NCBI GenBank assembly: GCA_003598085.1
Contig: QZKU01000068.1
Coordinates: 1-64,000, forward strand
Source: Candidatus Abyssobacteria bacterium SURF_5
GTDB lineage: Bacteria > Abyssobacteria > SURF-5
Direction: 5' to 3'
DNA: 64,000 bases
Positions 62,736 to 64,000 of this stretch are shown here, one piece after another; within the stretch, counting starts at the first letter, position 1, and the number at the start of each line of letters is the position of its first letter. The notes below the pieces were generated by a model that was given only the letters and a program-made list of their open reading frames with translations, was not told where the DNA came from and made no database searches. A program made the translations under genes and the position numbers.

Positions 62736-63995
62736 TTATAAGGATTCAGCGGCTTTCGTGGAGAGATATTTTCTTTCTTCAGAATCAGGAGGTTCATGCC
62801 CGGCATCGAGTTCTCGCGCAAGCGCCACCAAAAAATCCATGGCTTTGGAGAGATTCTGCGGTCCTATGTTCTCAATACGATCGGTTATTTGATGCCAGTG
62901 AGGCACTTCATCGCTCCCATGAGGGAACGCCATAACAGTGATTCCTTTATACCCCCTTCCCGCCACGATAGCCGTTTCGGTATACCCTCGCGTCAATCGG
63001 ATAGCCTCGATACCGCCGCCTACGACCTCGGCGGCTGCGGCGGCAGCCCGAAGAATGCCGGGATCGCTGTAATATTTCTTCAGCATTCCCTCGCACGTTA
63101 CGTACCGCAATTCTCCGATGCCGAGGCATTCCAAATCAACGAAATAGGCGTTCCTCAACCGCTCGCCATGTCTGTTAAGGAACGCCCTGATTCCGGTGAG
63201 CGTCGCTTCCTCGCAGCCGGTGCAAACGATCCACACCTCTGTCAGCTCGAGCGGGTCGCGCGCAAAAAACTCGCCCAGGCTCAAAGCAAGCGCTGCTCCC
63301 GTAGCGTTATCATTCGCCCCTTCTGTAAACGGCGAGAAAAAATCTCCGTGAATCATGACAACCAGGAGAATGAGAACAGGCAGATCCAGCAAAAACGCAG
63401 CACTCGCTCCGGCTGCGAAAGCTCCTCCAACAGAACCGAATATGAAAACCAAAATCTTTAACACGACGCATACAAACACAAAGACAAGGATTCCCGGAAG
63501 GTGTCTGACTATTCTCGGGTGAAAAAGCTTTGGGGTCCGATTGGTATCGAGATGACCGATCACCACAAGCTGATTGCGCGCGTCCCTTTTGGGAGACACT
63601 TTCGCGTACACGTTTTGCGAAATTCGCTTGCAGAGAAGGTTGCTGAGCGAATATTTCCAGAAACTGAATTCACCGATGATGACGGCCAGGGCAATCAGGC
63701 AGATGAGGACACACCAAGGCCAAAATCTTCCATGTGCCGGCAGGTAAACAAGCGTTGCCACAAGAACGAGGATGCAAGCTATCTCCAGCGCGCGCCAGAG
63801 CGACGGCACACTGCGAAAGGTTTCAATCGCAACTTCACGTGCACCGCATTGCTCCAGTTCCGAGGCGGCGTAGGCTGCAGCGCGAGCCTCCGCCTCGGTC
63901 GTCGGCCCCCGAGGACCTATTTCCGCGCTGAAGAACTTCACACGTTCGAACGGGTGCTTTGACAACATTACGTTCTTTCGAGAAGCCTCAATCAC
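62736..63995 (-). CDS. M28-family zinc metallopeptidase, membrane-associated
   Basis: 419 residues from ATG 63995; an ATG at 63968 is an alternative and the window ends 5 nt further on, so the start is uncertain. Zinc-ligand blocks are all present: GHLDTN, EGANDNATGAA, TGCEEATLTGIRAFL, YFVDLECLG and VPHWHQITDR. Two hydrophobic regions (about 65-110 and 165-215) interrupt the fold, suggesting membrane anchoring. Expected activity is exopeptidase or glutaminyl-cyclase-like. It is upstream of the YfhO-type gene in the same direction. Confidence 0.82.
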   Translation of the reverse strand: MIEASRKNVMLSKHPFERVKFFSAEIGPRGPTTEAEARAAAYAASELEQCGAREVAIETFRSVPSLWRALEIACILVLVATLVYLPAHGRFWPWCVLICLIALAVIIGEFSFWKYSLSNLLCKRISQNVYAKVSPKRDARNQLVVIGHLDTNRTPKLFHPRIVRHLPGILVFVFVCVVLKILVFIFGSVGGAFAAGASAAFLLDLPVLILLVVMIHGDFFSPFTEGANDNATGAALALSLGEFFARDPLELTEVWIVCTGCEEATLTGIRAFLNRHGERLRNAYFVDLECLGIGELRYVTCEGMLKKYYSDPGILRAAAAAAEVVGGGIEAIRLTRGYTETAIVAGRGYKGITVMAFPHGSDEVPHWHQITDRIENIGPQNLSKAMDFLVALARELDAGHEPPDSEERKYLSTKAAESL

Positions 63996-64000
63996 GCTGG

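Noticed and set aside
1-64000. CRISPR arrays, tRNA genes, transposases or prophage genes
   Set aside because: Read by eye on both strands, none were convincing. Short degenerate elements or tRNAs could still be missed without a dedicated scan.

Overview
The window reads as one stretch of chromosome from an uncultivated Gram-negative bacterium of moderate GC content. Outer-membrane beta-barrels, a TonB-type receptor, a type IV pilus with PilS/PilR control, sigma-54 promoters and Tat-type leaders all indicate two membranes. The gene mix (tandem DUF2723 membrane glycosyltransferases, YfhO, sulfatase, Ser/Thr kinase, several NtrC-type regulators) resembles deep-branching environmental lineages or deltaproteobacteria-like groups. 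I cannot assign a phylum from sequence alone. I saw no rRNA, tRNA, CRISPR array, insertion sequence or prophage gene.

Layout. 0.2-6.3 kb: two GT-C type membrane glycosyltransferases read divergently, a YkgJ-type cysteine cluster protein and a B12-binding radical SAM enzyme. 6.7-10.3 kb: a sulfatase coupled to an unknown membrane protein, then a secreted beta-helix protein. 10.57-14.57 kb: a LexA-led cassette, lexA - RecA/RadA-like ATPase with a ruined P-loop - small conserved protein - PolB2-like family B DNA polymerase. It lies behind a strong promoter that contains a palindromic operator. I consider this the most interesting system here: it looks like an SOS-controlled counterpart of imuA-imuB-dnaE2, built from parts that resemble the archaeal PolB2 (Dpo2) operon.

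14.6-22.2 kb: a five-gene exopolysaccharide operon (HEAT-repeat protein, processive GT2, TPR-glycosidase, Tat-exported polysaccharide deacetylase, TPR/beta-barrel exporter) with pga-like logic, transcribed from a clear sigma-70 promoter. 22.3-22.9 kb: major pilin gene with a sigma-54 promoter. 23.2-32.6 kb: three tandem O-mannosyltransferase-like paralogues plus a DPM-type synthase, an acyltransferase and an epimerase, joined by 1-20 nt gaps or by overlaps. 32.6-41.3 kb: pilC, pilR, pilS, pilT, pilB, then an unusual MshEN-DnaA(AAA+) fusion upstream of pilB. The continuous same-strand order suggests that pilus assembly and protein glycosylation are linked.

41.4-46.6 kb: a divergent signalling block, with a hybrid histidine kinase, an NtrC-type regulator that has lost the GAFTGA loop, a sigma-54 promoter, a lone receiver and a Ser/Thr kinase. 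A crossing pair of perfect stems (possible pseudoknot RNA) starts just after the kinase stop codon. 46.8-56.0 kb: a metabolic region with a Cys/Met PLP enzyme and a UroD-like protein on the plus strand. On the minus strand are thiolase, UPF0261/Tm-1-like, PEP-hydrolase-like, an Fe-S old-yellow-enzyme relative and a TPP enzyme, with a perfect palindrome over the -10 box in front of the thiolase. 56.2-64 kb: a TPR membrane protein, a TonB-dependent receptor with a PF04392-type binding protein, a YfhO-type membrane protein and an M28 peptidase at the right edge.
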